Assembly: GCA_934393555.1 (NCBI GenBank)
Contig: CAKRQP010000002.1
Span: forward strand, 1-64,000
DNA: 64,000 nucleotides
Reading direction: 5' to 3'
From: Limivivens sp934393555
GTDB taxonomy: Bacteria > Bacillota > Clostridia > Lachnospirales > Lachnospiraceae
Each line of letters starts with the position of its first letter. The first letter of the stretch is position 1. Of this stretch, positions 25,535 to 34,227 are shown one piece after another. The notes beneath the pieces are model-generated. The model had not been told where the DNA came from. It made no database searches and saw nothing but the letters and a program-made list of their open reading frames with translations. The translations under genes and the position numbers were made by a program.

Positions 25535-27787
25535 TTACATTCTGTCGTGGCAGGTTCTTGCGATAACATCCAGCTGCTGCTCTCTGGTCAGGTCGATGAA
25601 TTTTACAGCGTAACCGGATACACGGATGGTGAAGTTTGCATACTCCGGTTTCTCCGGATGCTCCATTGCATCGATCAGCTTCTCGGTACCGAATACGTTT
25701 ACATTCAGATGGTGAGCGCCCTGATTGAAGTAACCGTCCAGAACATGGGTCAGGTTGGTCACACGCTCTTCGTCATCATGGCCCAGTGCACCCGGATTGA
25801 TGGTCTGCGTATTGGAGATACCATCCAGAGCCAGCTCATACGGCAGTTTTGCAACGGAGTTCAGGGAAGCCAGAAGACCGTTTTTCTCTGCTCCGTAAGA
25901 GGGGTTTGCTCCCGGAGAAAGCGGCTCGCCGGCTTTTCTTCCGTCCGGAAGGGAACCGGTTGCTTTTCCGTATACCACGTTAGAGGTAATGGTCAGAATA
26001 GAGGTCGTCGGCTCGGAATCACGGTAGGTGTGGCAGTATTTCAGCTTATCCATGAAAACGGAAAGGATCTTCACTGCGATCTCATCTGCACGGTCATCGT
26101 CGTTTCCGTATTTCGGGAAATCACCGATGGTCTCATAATCTACGACTTTGCCGTTCTCATCACGGATGGTTTTTACCTTTGCATACTTAATGGCACTTAA
26201 GGAGTCAACCACATGAGAGAAGCCTGCAATACCGGTAGCAAAGGTACGGCGTACATCAGTGTCGATGAGAGCCATCTCTGCTGCCTCATAGTAATATTTG
26301 TCATGCATGTAATGGATCATGTTCAGGGTTCCTACATACAGATGAGCCAGCCAGTCCATCATAGCATCGTATTTCTCGATCACCTCATCATAATCCAGAT
26401 ATTCGGAAGTGATGGGCTGATATTTCGGTCCTACCTGCTCGCCGGTCTTCTCATCCACACCGCCGTTGATCGCGTAGAGAAGGCATTTTGCCAGGTTTGC
26501 ACGGGCACCGAAGAACTGGATCTCTTTACCGGTCTGTGTTGCAGATACGCAGCAGCAGATGGAGTAGTCATCACCCCATACCGGACGCATAACATCATCA
26601 TTCTCATACTGGATGGAGCTGGTCTTCACAGAGATATAGGAAGCAAATCTCTTGAAGTTCTCCGGCAGATGAGAAGAATAGAGAACCGTCAGGTTCGGCT
26701 CCGGAGCCGGTCCCATATTTACCAGTGTATGCAGGAAACGGTAATCACTCTTGGTTACCATGGAACGTCCGTCCATACCAAGACCTGCTACCTCCAGGGT
26801 TGCCCATACCGGGTCGCCGGAGAACAGCTGGTTGTAAGATTCCGGTCTTGCAAATTTTACCATACGGAATTTCATTACCAGATGGTCGATAAGCTCCTGC
26901 GCCTCTTTCTCTGTCAGAGTTCCGTTCTTCAGATCTCTGTCGATATAGATGTCCAGGAAGGTGGAGATACGGCCAACGCTCATGGCTGCGCCGTTCTGAG
27001 TCTTGATTGCTGCCAGGTAACCAAAGTACAGCCACTGAGCTGCCTCTTTGGCATTTTTTGCCGGCTCGGAAATATCAAAGCCGTACGCAGCAGCCATTTC
27101 TTTCATTTCTTTGAGAGCTCTTACCTGCTCTGCGATCTCCTCACGAAGCTGGAAGTCTCCACGACGCATACCCTGACGGTTGGTATCATGGAAATCTCTC
27201 TGCTTTGCTTTGATCAGGTAATCGATTCCGTAAAGTGCAACTCTTCTGTAATCGCCTACGATTCTTCCGCGTCCGTAGGTATCCGGAAGACCTGTCAGAA
27301 TTTTATTATGACGGGCTTTCATCATTTCCGGTGTATAGATATCAAATACAGCCTGATTGTGAGTTTTGTGATATTTGGTGAAGATCTCGTGAAGCTTCGG
27401 GCTGGGTTTGTAGCCGTACATTTCACAGGATTTCTCCGCCATTTTGATTCCGCCGTATGGCATGAATGCACGTTTCAGAGGCTTGTCGGTCTGAAGACCT
27501 ACAACCTGCTCCAGCTCTTTCATGCTCTCGTCAATGTATGCCGGGCCATATGCTGTGATACCGCTGACAACTTCTGTCTCCATATCAAGCACTCCGCCTT
27601 TGGCTCTCTCCTCCTTCTGCAATTCCTGCAATTTTCCCCACAGACGATTTGTTGAGTCCGTTGGTCCTTCCAGGAAGGACTCATCCCCATCATACGGGGT
27701 GTAGTTATTCTGGATAAAGTCGCGAACATTCACGCCCTCTTTCCACAGTCTTCCAGAAAAACCACTCCACTGTTCAAATTTTGTCAT
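25535..27787 (-). CDS. pflB: Formate C-acetyltransferase (pyruvate formate-lyase)
   Basis: Splits pyruvate with CoA into acetyl-CoA and formate in anaerobic fermentation. The 750-residue glycyl-radical enzyme has the active-site cysteine pair within three consecutive cysteines (residues 411-413, SICCCVSATQTG) and the radical glycine near residue 725 in RVSGYAVKF. The ATG at 27787 (MTKFEQWSGF) has AAAGGA at 8 nt; the ATG nine bases earlier overlaps this site. Its activase is next in the operon. Presence implies strict or facultative anaerobic metabolism. Confidence 0.98.
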   Translation of the reverse strand: MTKFEQWSGFSGRLWKEGVNVRDFIQNNYTPYDGDESFLEGPTDSTNRLWGKLQELQKEERAKGGVLDMETEVVSGITAYGPAYIDESMKELEQVVGLQTDKPLKRAFMPYGGIKMAEKSCEMYGYKPSPKLHEIFTKYHKTHNQAVFDIYTPEMMKARHNKILTGLPDTYGRGRIVGDYRRVALYGIDYLIKAKQRDFHDTNRQGMRRGDFQLREEIAEQVRALKEMKEMAAAYGFDISEPAKNAKEAAQWLYFGYLAAIKTQNGAAMSVGRISTFLDIYIDRDLKNGTLTEKEAQELIDHLVMKFRMVKFARPESYNQLFSGDPVWATLEVAGLGMDGRSMVTKSDYRFLHTLVNMGPAPEPNLTVLYSSHLPENFKRFASYISVKTSSIQYENDDVMRPVWGDDYSICCCVSATQTGKEIQFFGARANLAKCLLYAINGGVDEKTGEQVGPKYQPITSEYLDYDEVIEKYDAMMDWLAHLYVGTLNMIHYMHDKYYYEAAEMALIDTDVRRTFATGIAGFSHVVDSLSAIKYAKVKTIRDENGKVVDYETIGDFPKYGNDDDRADEIAVKILSVFMDKLKYCHTYRDSEPTTSILTITSNVVYGKATGSLPDGRKAGEPLSPGANPSYGAEKNGLLASLNSVAKLPYELALDGISNTQTINPGALGHDDEERVTNLTHVLDGYFNQGAHHLNVNVFGTEKLIDAMEHPEKPEYANFTIRVSGYAVKFIDLTREQQLDVIARTCHDRM

Positions 27788-27821
27788 AACAGCCATCCTT
27801 TCGTTTTTGCATTTGTTGTTG

Positions 27822-27870
27822 AGTACGCGCTTACTATAACAAATGAAAGATTTTTCTGCAACAAATTATT
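27822..27870 (-). promoter_or_regulatory. Candidate promoter of pflBA
   Basis: Minus strand TTGCAG, 17-bp spacer, TATAGT, about 45 bp before pflB. A TTGTTA half-site overlaps the -10 box but no full Rex palindrome is present. Confidence 0.55.
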
Positions 27871-27898
27871 AAAAAAAGAACATAAGATTCAAAAAAGG

Positions 27899-27943
27899 AT
27901 AAAAAAACCCCACTGCATCTGTTTTTCAGAATGCAGCGGGGTT
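27899..27943 (-). terminator. Terminator of purC
   Basis: Stem AACCCC.CTGCATC/GATGCAG.GGGGTT-like at 27906-27942 followed on the minus strand by TTTTTTTATCC, 15 bp after the purC stop. Confidence 0.9.
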
Positions 27944-27957
27944 CTCATCCGTTCTTT

Positions 27958-28830
27958 TTATGCGAGCTTCTCTCCGGTAAGCATCTCATAGCCCTGAAGA
28001 TATTTCTCAATGGTCTTGTCCACGATCTCCTGGGGCAGTGTCCAGTTGTTGTCCGGATTGGCCTTCAGCCAGTCGCGGGCAAACTGCTTGTCAAAGGAAG
28101 GCTGACCGTGACCCGGCTCATAACCGTCTGCCGGCCAGAAGCGGGAGCTGTCCGGAGTCAGCATCTCATCGCCGATGGTAATGTTTCCATTCTCATCCAG
28201 ACCAAACTCAAATTTGGTATCGGCAATGATGATACCTTTGCTCAGTGCGTACTCGGCACATTTTTTATAAAGAGCAATGGTATAATCCTTCAGCTTCTCA
28301 GCATACTCTTTTCCTTTGCCCGGATAGTACTTTTCCAGATGATCAATGCTCTGCTCATAGGAAATGTTCTCATCGTGATCACCGATCTCCGCTTTCGTGG
28401 AGGGGGTGTAGATCGGCTCCGGCAGTTTGTCGGATTCTTTCAGACCTTCCGGCAGACGGATCCCGCAGACGGTTCTGTTCTCCTTGTAGCTGGCCCAGCC
28501 GCTTCCTGTAATGTAGCCGCGAACGATACATTCCAGAGGAAGCATTTCCAGTTTCCGGCACATCATGCTGTTGCCGTCAAATTTCTCCTGCTGGAAGAAT
28601 TCCGGCATATCCTTGACATCCGTGGAAATCATATGATTCGGAAGGATGTCTTCGGTCATATTGAACCAGAATTTTGACATCTGAGTAAGCACGGTTCCCT
28701 TCTTGGTCACCACATTGTTCAGAATCACATCGAAGCAGCTGATACGGTCAGTAGCAACCATGATCAGGCTGTCTCCATTGTCATAAATCTCACGTACCTT
28801 ACCTTCTTTGATCGGTTTCATTTCCTGCAT
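27958..28830 (-). CDS. purC: SAICAR synthetase
   Basis: Joins CAIR and aspartate in purine synthesis. The 290-residue protein is of the longer type with KEGKVREIYD, ATDRISCFDVI, CIVRGYITGSGW, ADTKFEFGLD and DEMLTPDSSRFWP. Start ATG at 28830 (MQEMKPIKEG) follows GAGGTG at 7 nt. It stands alone here, without other pur genes, between its own terminator and a tRNA gene. Confidence 0.96.
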   Translation of the reverse strand: MQEMKPIKEGKVREIYDNGDSLIMVATDRISCFDVILNNVVTKKGTVLTQMSKFWFNMTEDILPNHMISTDVKDMPEFFQQEKFDGNSMMCRKLEMLPLECIVRGYITGSGWASYKENRTVCGIRLPEGLKESDKLPEPIYTPSTKAEIGDHDENISYEQSIDHLEKYYPGKGKEYAEKLKDYTIALYKKCAEYALSKGIIIADTKFEFGLDENGNITIGDEMLTPDSSRFWPADGYEPGHGQPSFDKQFARDWLKANPDNNWTLPQEIVDKTIEKYLQGYEMLTGEKLA

Positions 28831-28969
28831 GCTTTTACACCTCATCTGTTATGATATGTTGAATCCAAAAGTTTTTGCTCTCAACTGTTTTACCGTACCA
28901 CCACCGTGTAGTCTTGTCAAGAAGTTTCTCTCATATCTTTCCTCCGCCTCTATATGAAATGCGGGAAGA

Positions 28970-29007
28970 AAAAGGAAAAGACCTGTGAGAAACGATCCTC
29001 TCACAGG
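28970..29007 (-). terminator. Terminator downstream of tRNA-Met
   Basis: Stem CCTGTGAG/CTCACAGG (28982-29007) followed on the minus strand by TCTTTTCCTTTTTCTT. Confidence 0.8.
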
Positions 29008-29019
29008 CCTTCGATGCAG

Positions 29020-29093
29020 TAGCGGAAGGGAGATTTGAACTCTCGACACCACGGGTATGAACCGTGTGCTCTAGCCAACTGAGCTATTCCGCC
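29020..29093 (-). tRNA. tRNA-Met (anticodon CAT), elongator type
   Basis: Full cloverleaf of 74 nt: acceptor GGCGGAA/TTCCGCT with a G-U first pair, D-arm AGCTCAGTTGGCTAGAGC, anticodon arm CACGG TTCATAC CCGTG, T-arm GAGAGTTCAAATCTC-like. The anticodon stem lacks the three G-C pairs of initiator tRNA and position 1 pairs with 72, so it is elongator Met (a lysidine-modified Ile-CAT cannot be fully excluded). CCA is not encoded. Confidence 0.93.
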
Positions 29094-29187
29094 TCAACAC
29101 TGAGAATTATATCTGATGCTGCGGAATTTGTCAAGAAGTTTTTTCAAAATTTTTTTATTCGGAATTTTTCAAATTTTTTCTACACTT

Positions 29188-30573
29188 TTACTCCCGGAAA
29201 TAGAGAAAATCTGCTACCGGCCGTTCACTTCCGTCAGAGGGATTGTTCAGCACTCTTCCCCGGTAGGCCAGAGTGGCAGAACCGCCGCCATCCATCTGAT
29301 ATGCGTAGGTACAGCCGTAGCGCCGGAAGATCTCACACATCTGATAATGATCCAGACCTCTGGAGCCCGTGGAAACTCTGCCGCTTCCATCTGCCACCAG
29401 AAGAACATACTCTCCCGGACGGATCATGCCAACCGCACTTCTGGGGTAGGGATTGTTCTGATACTGTTCAAAAGGTGAAATGATCTCCTGATCTCTGCCG
29501 TTCATGATAAAAGCCGGGCCGAAATCAAAGGTATCATAAACGCCGTCTGCCACCAGCTGTTCTGCGGAAAGCCCCTGCTTCGGCGTATACATGGTGCCGT
29601 CCCGTTTGATAGCCATAAGGGAATAACTGGTTCCAAGCGCACGGTTATAGATCTGGCCTTTCCGGATCAGGACGGCATTAAACGCCGGACGGCCGCTGGC
29701 ATCATACCGGCTTCCGTTGATCCCGATGATGCCGTTGTTCCGTATCAGTGCCGCGGAAGTAGTCTCCAGTGCTCCGCCATAAGTACCGTAAGCCATGGAG
29801 CTGCGAAGCTGATCGGTATTTTTCACTTTGATGTGAGCCGTCCAGTAATGGGTGCCGTACTCCCAGCTTTTTTTCAGATCAATATAGATTGTGGAGCTCT
29901 TATAGATGATCCGGGTGGCGGTGGATGGGTCCTTGGAGTTGTAACCTTCTCTCAGATCTACCGCACCGTTCTCGCCGGCACGATAGTACAGCCCGTTCCG
30001 TTTTACCCAGGTGCTTTTCTGAAGGATGCCCTTTTTGTTAAACTGATAGTGTTTTTTGTTGATCGTGGTAAACTGTGTGACACGGACACCATTCTGATCC
30101 AGGTAATAGCGATGGTTCTTATAGGTGATCCAGCCCGTCTTTTTTTTGCCCTTTGACGTGTAATAATACCATTTCCCCTTGATCTTCTGCCAGCCGCCCT
30201 TGAAGCCTTTGATCCAGCGGCCGTCTTCACCGAGGAATTTTTTGCCTACCCACTGATTGGTGACACGGGCTCCGTCTTTTCCGACATAATAGTTTTTCCC
30301 GACCCAGCGGCTTGTCACCATCCGGCCCCGGTTCTGAAAATAATAATATTTCCCCTTATAGCGGAGCCATCTGTTTTTCAGAAGAGTCCCATCCTCTTTT
30401 TTAAAATAATAGGTATAAGAGCCGATCGTTTTCAGCCCTTTTGCCCTGGTTCCTTTTACGTAGTAAACACTTCCCCCCGCCTCACTTCTCCAGCCGTTCT
30501 TCTCTGCCGCCATGGAATGGCTGGAGAATACCAGGCAGAAAGCCAGACAGGCCAGCATCAGCTGTTTTTTCAT
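29188..30573 (-). CDS. Secreted phosphodiester glycosidase with cell-wall-binding repeats
   Basis: A 461-residue exported protein. Residues 1-23 form a signal peptide ending HSMAAEKN. Residues about 25-215 are aromatic choline-binding-type repeats (KGKYYYFQNRGRMV, KGKWYYYTSKGKKKTGW, KNHRYYLDQNGVRV) that should attach it to wall polymers. The C-terminal part is a NAGPA/DUF2233 phosphodiester glycosidase domain with the hallmark DGGGSATLAYRG and NPSDGSERPV. Members split sugar phosphodiesters or cap sites in glycopolymers; substrate unknown. The ATG at 30573 follows GAGG at 9 nt; upstream in-frame start is rejected. Pairs with a small membrane protein gene 11 bp upstream. Confidence 0.88.
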   Translation of the reverse strand: MKKQLMLACLAFCLVFSSHSMAAEKNGWRSEAGGSVYYVKGTRAKGLKTIGSYTYYFKKEDGTLLKNRWLRYKGKYYYFQNRGRMVTSRWVGKNYYVGKDGARVTNQWVGKKFLGEDGRWIKGFKGGWQKIKGKWYYYTSKGKKKTGWITYKNHRYYLDQNGVRVTQFTTINKKHYQFNKKGILQKSTWVKRNGLYYRAGENGAVDLREGYNSKDPSTATRIIYKSSTIYIDLKKSWEYGTHYWTAHIKVKNTDQLRSSMAYGTYGGALETTSAALIRNNGIIGINGSRYDASGRPAFNAVLIRKGQIYNRALGTSYSLMAIKRDGTMYTPKQGLSAEQLVADGVYDTFDFGPAFIMNGRDQEIISPFEQYQNNPYPRSAVGMIRPGEYVLLVADGSGRVSTGSRGLDHYQMCEIFRRYGCTYAYQMDGGGSATLAYRGRVLNNPSDGSERPVADFLYFRE

Positions 30574-30584
30574 TCTCTTTTTCC

Positions 30585-30914
30585 TCACTTTTCTGTTTCT
30601 TCCGTTGTTTCCTGAAGAAGGATCCCTGCACTTATGGTTTCCTTCAGTTCTTCCGGTGAAAGACCGAGCACAGACCGGTTTTCTCTTCTTAAAATGAGCA
30701 GTCCCAGAAAAAGCAGCAGACAAAGAAGCGTCCGCAGATAAAAGCTTCCGTTGCCCGCCATTGCCGGTTCTTCTCTTTCTTCTTTCACTTCTCTTCTGCT
30801 TAACTGCTCAGCCTCATAGCGGTTCTTCAGACTTTCTCTGTTTTCTCCGGCCGTCTCACGAAGAGATGCAAGAACTTCCTCCAGATCCTTTTTGTAATCA
30901 TTTTCCTCCTGCAT
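30585..30914 (-). CDS. Small single-pass membrane protein, unknown function
   Basis: A 109-residue protein with a charged, coiled-coil-like N-terminal half (residues 1-52, rich in Glu, Lys and Arg), one membrane segment (YLRTLLCLLLFLGLLILR) and a short external or cytoplasmic tail. I do not recognise the family. It is 11 bp upstream of the glycosidase gene and likely cotranscribed, so a role in the export or placement of that enzyme is possible but unproven. Start at ATG 30914 has only a modest AAAGG site. Confidence 0.7.
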   Translation of the reverse strand: MQEENDYKKDLEEVLASLRETAGENRESLKNRYEAEQLSRREVKEEREEPAMAGNGSFYLRTLLCLLLFLGLLILRRENRSVLGLSPEELKETISAGILLQETTEETEK

Positions 30915-30977
30915 GCAACCCCGACCTTTCCCGATGGACTTGCTTATGCTTATGCAGAGGGAATCGTTCTTATGCAA

Positions 30978-31006
30978 AACAGCCGCCGAAGTTTCCCGGC
31001 GACTGC
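30978..31006 (-). terminator. Terminator of the his operon
   Basis: Stem CAG.CGCCG/CGGCG.CTG around 30980-31004 followed on the minus strand by TTTTGC, 20 bp after hisIE. Confidence 0.7.
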
Positions 31007-31024
31007 CCTGTGAACCTGTATTTC

Positions 31025-32311
31025 TTATCTTCTGTGAGCCAGTTCCTCGGTGATATCCTCCCAGGTAACTCCTTTTTCAGCCATCAGCACCATGCAGTGA
31101 TAAAGGAAATCCGCGATCTCATATTTGATCTCTTCCGGATTGGGATTTTTCGCTGCAATGACGATCTCTGTACACTCTTCTCCCACTTTTTTCAGGATCT
31201 TGTCGATGCCCTTTTCAAAAAGATAATTCGTGTAAGAGCCTTCCTTGGGATGAAGCTTCCGGTCTTCGATGACTGCATAGACATCTTCCAGTACCTTCAG
31301 AGGATTGACATGGGGAGTTTCCTTCTCCACCAGTGTCCGGTAGAAGCAGCTTCTGTTTCCGGTATGGCAGGCAGCTCCGATCTGTGCGACCTGTGCCAGC
31401 AGTGTGTCGTTATCACAGTCGATCATGAGCTTTTTCACATACTGGAAATGGCCGGAGGTCATTCCTTTGATCCAGAGTTCCTTCCTGCTTCTGCTGTAGT
31501 AGGTCATGCGGCCGGTTGCCAGTGTCTCTTCGAAGGCTTCCCGGTTCATGTATCCCACCATGAGGATCTCCAGATTTTTATGATCCTGAACGACTACCGG
31601 AAGAAGACCATCCTCGTTCAGCTTCATATCCTCCCATTTCAGCGGACTTTCAAAGGTATTTACCAGGATTCCCATTTTCTTGGCTTCCTGCTTTACTTTC
31701 AGGAAAAGTTCTGCAGCCTGCGCCTCCGGTCTTCCCATAATGCCATCGATCAGCATATCAGAAAGCTCCGGAAGAAGGTCTCCCACCTCTTTGTCAAAAT
31801 CACAGAGGACAACCTCCGAAGACAGCGGGGATTTCATCAGTCCGGCTGCTCCCGGAAGGAGAAGAAGCTCTGAAGTATATTCTGCGATGAGTTCATTGTT
31901 CTGCATATATTCCTCGGGCTTATCAATGGAAATACCGATCTTGTTCTTACCAAAGCGCTTGGAAACTTCCTCTGTGAGGGCAATGTTGCTCTCCTTGGAG
32001 AAATTCAGGACCGCTTTCTGGCATCCGGCATAAAGCAGTTTTTTGACATCCTCCATCCGGTTCACATTACCGCAGCCCATGATGGGGATATCCACCCGCC
32101 GCTGAATGGCACGGATCATATTCAGAGCATTTTCGTGCTCCTCATCTCCCTCGGACAGATCAAAGATCACCAGTTCATCCGCTCCCGCGTGATCGTACTC
32201 CTCTGCCAGGATCACCGGTGAAGTCTCTGTGAGAAGTGTTTTTCCGGTAAAATCTGTTACGGCTCTGCCATTCTTTAAAAAAATGCATGCTGCTATTTTT
32301 TTCTGTGTCAT
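31025..32311 (-). CDS. hisI: HisIE (PR-AMP cyclohydrolase / PR-ATP pyrophosphatase) with HisA/HisF-like N-terminal domain
   Basis: Catalyses steps 2 and 3 of histidine synthesis. Of 428 residues, about 220-320 are HisI (YMNREAFEETLATGRMTYYSRSR, DCDNDTLLAQV, CHTGNRSCFYR) and 335-428 are HisE (LFEKGIDKILKKVGEECTEI, EIADFLYH). Residues 1-215 resemble a HisA/HisF barrel (IFLKNGRAVTDF, MGCGNVNRMEDVKKLLYAGC), but the usual LDV catalytic aspartate is replaced (IFL), so the domain is probably inactive. Start: ATG 32311 has GGGAG at 9 nt; ATG 32317 overlaps the hisB stop and is possible. Last gene of the his cluster. Confidence 0.93.
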   Translation of the reverse strand: MTQKKIAACIFLKNGRAVTDFTGKTLLTETSPVILAEEYDHAGADELVIFDLSEGDEEHENALNMIRAIQRRVDIPIMGCGNVNRMEDVKKLLYAGCQKAVLNFSKESNIALTEEVSKRFGKNKIGISIDKPEEYMQNNELIAEYTSELLLLPGAAGLMKSPLSSEVVLCDFDKEVGDLLPELSDMLIDGIMGRPEAQAAELFLKVKQEAKKMGILVNTFESPLKWEDMKLNEDGLLPVVVQDHKNLEILMVGYMNREAFEETLATGRMTYYSRSRKELWIKGMTSGHFQYVKKLMIDCDNDTLLAQVAQIGAACHTGNRSCFYRTLVEKETPHVNPLKVLEDVYAVIEDRKLHPKEGSYTNYLFEKGIDKILKKVGEECTEIVIAAKNPNPEEIKYEIADFLYHCMVLMAEKGVTWEDITEELAHRR

Positions 32312-32313
32312 AA

Positions 32314-32901
32314 TCATAAACTCCCTTTCGTGGAAAGAACTTCTGTCGTCCGGCTTTCCGGACTCACAGCCATATCCAGGGCCTTTCCAAAGGCCTTAAA
32401 CATTGCTTCCATCATATGATGATTGTTTCCCGGTGTCAAGACCTTCAGATGAAGATTCATGGCTGCAGCATAGGAAACCGCATAGAAAAATTCTTTCGCC
32501 ATCTCCGTATCCATATCACCGAGCCGGGGAACCGTAAACTCCGCATCCCAGGAAAGATAAGGTCTGCCGCTGAGATCCACAGCGGAGAGCACAAGGCACT
32601 CATCCATCGGAAGCAGAAAATGACCGTAGCGTCTGATCCCTGCTTTCTCTCCAAGAGCCTGCGCAATGGCTTTTCCCAGCACGATCCCCGTATCCTCTAT
32701 GGTATGGTGGCTGTCCACATACAGATCTCCGGTCACTTTCAGCTTCAGATCAAAAAAACCATGTCTCGCAAAACCGGAAAGCATATGGTCAAAAAAGCCG
32801 ATGCCCGTATCGATGTCATACTGTCCGCTTCCGTCCAGATCCAGTTCCAGAGAAATGTCCGTCTCTCTGGTTTTTCTGTTTACTACTGCTTTTCTTTCCA
32901 T
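32314..32901 (-). CDS. hisB: Imidazoleglycerol-phosphate dehydratase
   Basis: Step 7 of histidine synthesis, 195 residues, monofunctional. The two manganese-binding histidine clusters are seen as DSHHTIEDTGI and GNNHHMMEAMFKA, with DTGIGFFDHML and a second site FLLPMDECLV. ATG follows AGGAGAGG; 9 bp after hisD. The gene product of step 6 enzymes (HisH/HisF) is not encoded in this cluster. Confidence 0.97.
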   Translation of the reverse strand: MERKAVVNRKTRETDISLELDLDGSGQYDIDTGIGFFDHMLSGFARHGFFDLKLKVTGDLYVDSHHTIEDTGIVLGKAIAQALGEKAGIRRYGHFLLPMDECLVLSAVDLSGRPYLSWDAEFTVPRLGDMDTEMAKEFFYAVSYAAAMNLHLKVLTPGNNHHMMEAMFKAFGKALDMAVSPESRTTEVLSTKGSL

Positions 32902-32910
32902 GACCTCTCC

Positions 32911-34215
32911 TTATTTTTCATCCTTTTTTTCAAAGCGCACCGCAATGGAATTGGCATGGGCGGTCAGCTGTTCCGCCTTCGCAAAGCGGATGATGTCCTC
33001 ATGTACGGCCTCCAGGGCATCCTTGGAATAATAAACAATGCTGGAACGTTTGATGAAATCATCCACACCAAGAGGCGAGAAGAACCGGGCCGTTCCATTG
33101 GTCGGAAGTACATGGTTCGGACCTGCGAAATAATCTCCCAGCGGTTCGCTGGCATATTCACCGAGGAAAATGGCTCCGGCATTTTTTACCTTGGTCATAA
33201 GCTCAAAGGGATTTTTCGTCACGATCTCCAGATGCTCGGAAGCAATGGCATTGACCGTATCCATCGCATCCTCCATATTGTCGGCAATGAGGATGTGTCC
33301 GTAATTCTCCAGTGATTTTTCCAGGATCTCTCTTCTGGAAAGTTCCTTTAAGAAGCCGTCCACTTCCGCGGAAACCTTTGCAGCCAGTTCCTCGCTGGTC
33401 GTGATAAGGATCGCAGAAGCCAGTTCGTCGTGCTCTGCCTGAGACAGAAGATCTGCAGCCACAAACCGGGGATTTGCCGTCTCATCTGCCAGAACCAGGA
33501 TCTCACTGGGACCTGCGATGGAATCGATGCTCACGAAACCATACACCGCTTTTTTGGCCAGAGCCACGTAAATATTTCCGGGGCCTACGATCTTGTCCAC
33601 CTTCGGAACGGATTCCGTACCAAATGCCATTGCCGCAATGGCCTGGGCGCCGCCGGCTTTATAGATCTCGTCCACGCCTGCCTCTCTGGCTGCTACCAGG
33701 GTAGAAGCACAGACCTCTCCCTCGGAAGAACAGGGCGTACACATGATGATCTTTTCCACACCGGCTACCTTGGCCGGAACGATGTTCATGAGAACAGAAG
33801 AAGGATAAACCGCCTTTCCGCCGGGAACATAAACGCCGACTGTGGAAAGAGCCTGTACCTTCTGTCCCAGGATGATACCGGAGGGCTGGCTCTCAAACCA
33901 GCTCTGCTTCAGCTGTTTTTCATGATAAGAACGGATATTGACCAGTGCTTTGCGGATCACGGACAAAAGCTCCGGATCCACTTCCTCATAAGCTTTTTGG
34001 ATCTCTTCTTCGGTTACACGGATGTTTTCCGCTGTGAGCTTTGCCCGGTCAAAGCGCTCGGTATAGGCAAACAGCGCTTTATCTCCCTCTGCCCGGACGG
34101 TATTGACGATCTCCGTCACCCGGCCTTCGTATTCTCCGTAGCAGTTCGGACTTCTTTTCAGTAATTTTTCCAGAAGATCTTTTCTGGTTTCTTCGGTAAG
34201 CTTTATGGTACGCAT
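32911..34215 (-). CDS. hisD: Histidinol dehydrogenase
   Basis: Zinc and NAD enzyme for the last two oxidations to histidine. The 434-residue protein has VGVYVPGGKAVYPSSVLMN, the KAGGAQAIAAMAFGTES block, VDKIVGPGNIYVA, DSIAGPSEILVLAD and the zinc-binding SQAEHDE plus AGPNHVLPTNGTARF. It lies between hisG and hisB with short gaps. Confidence 0.97.
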   Translation of the reverse strand: MRTIKLTEETRKDLLEKLLKRSPNCYGEYEGRVTEIVNTVRAEGDKALFAYTERFDRAKLTAENIRVTEEEIQKAYEEVDPELLSVIRKALVNIRSYHEKQLKQSWFESQPSGIILGQKVQALSTVGVYVPGGKAVYPSSVLMNIVPAKVAGVEKIIMCTPCSSEGEVCASTLVAAREAGVDEIYKAGGAQAIAAMAFGTESVPKVDKIVGPGNIYVALAKKAVYGFVSIDSIAGPSEILVLADETANPRFVAADLLSQAEHDELASAILITTSEELAAKVSAEVDGFLKELSRREILEKSLENYGHILIADNMEDAMDTVNAIASEHLEIVTKNPFELMTKVKNAGAIFLGEYASEPLGDYFAGPNHVLPTNGTARFFSPLGVDDFIKRSSIVYYSKDALEAVHEDIIRFAKAEQLTAHANSIAVRFEKKDEK

Positions 34216-34227
34216 CGGTTTCTCCTC

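Noticed and set aside
26213..27655. Long open frame (480 codons) antisense to pflB
   Set aside because: Entirely within pflB, no ribosome site and no recognisable domain.
27797..27900. Rex operator upstream of pflB
   Set aside because: Only one TTGTTA half-site is present; the second half needed for a Rex palindrome is missing.
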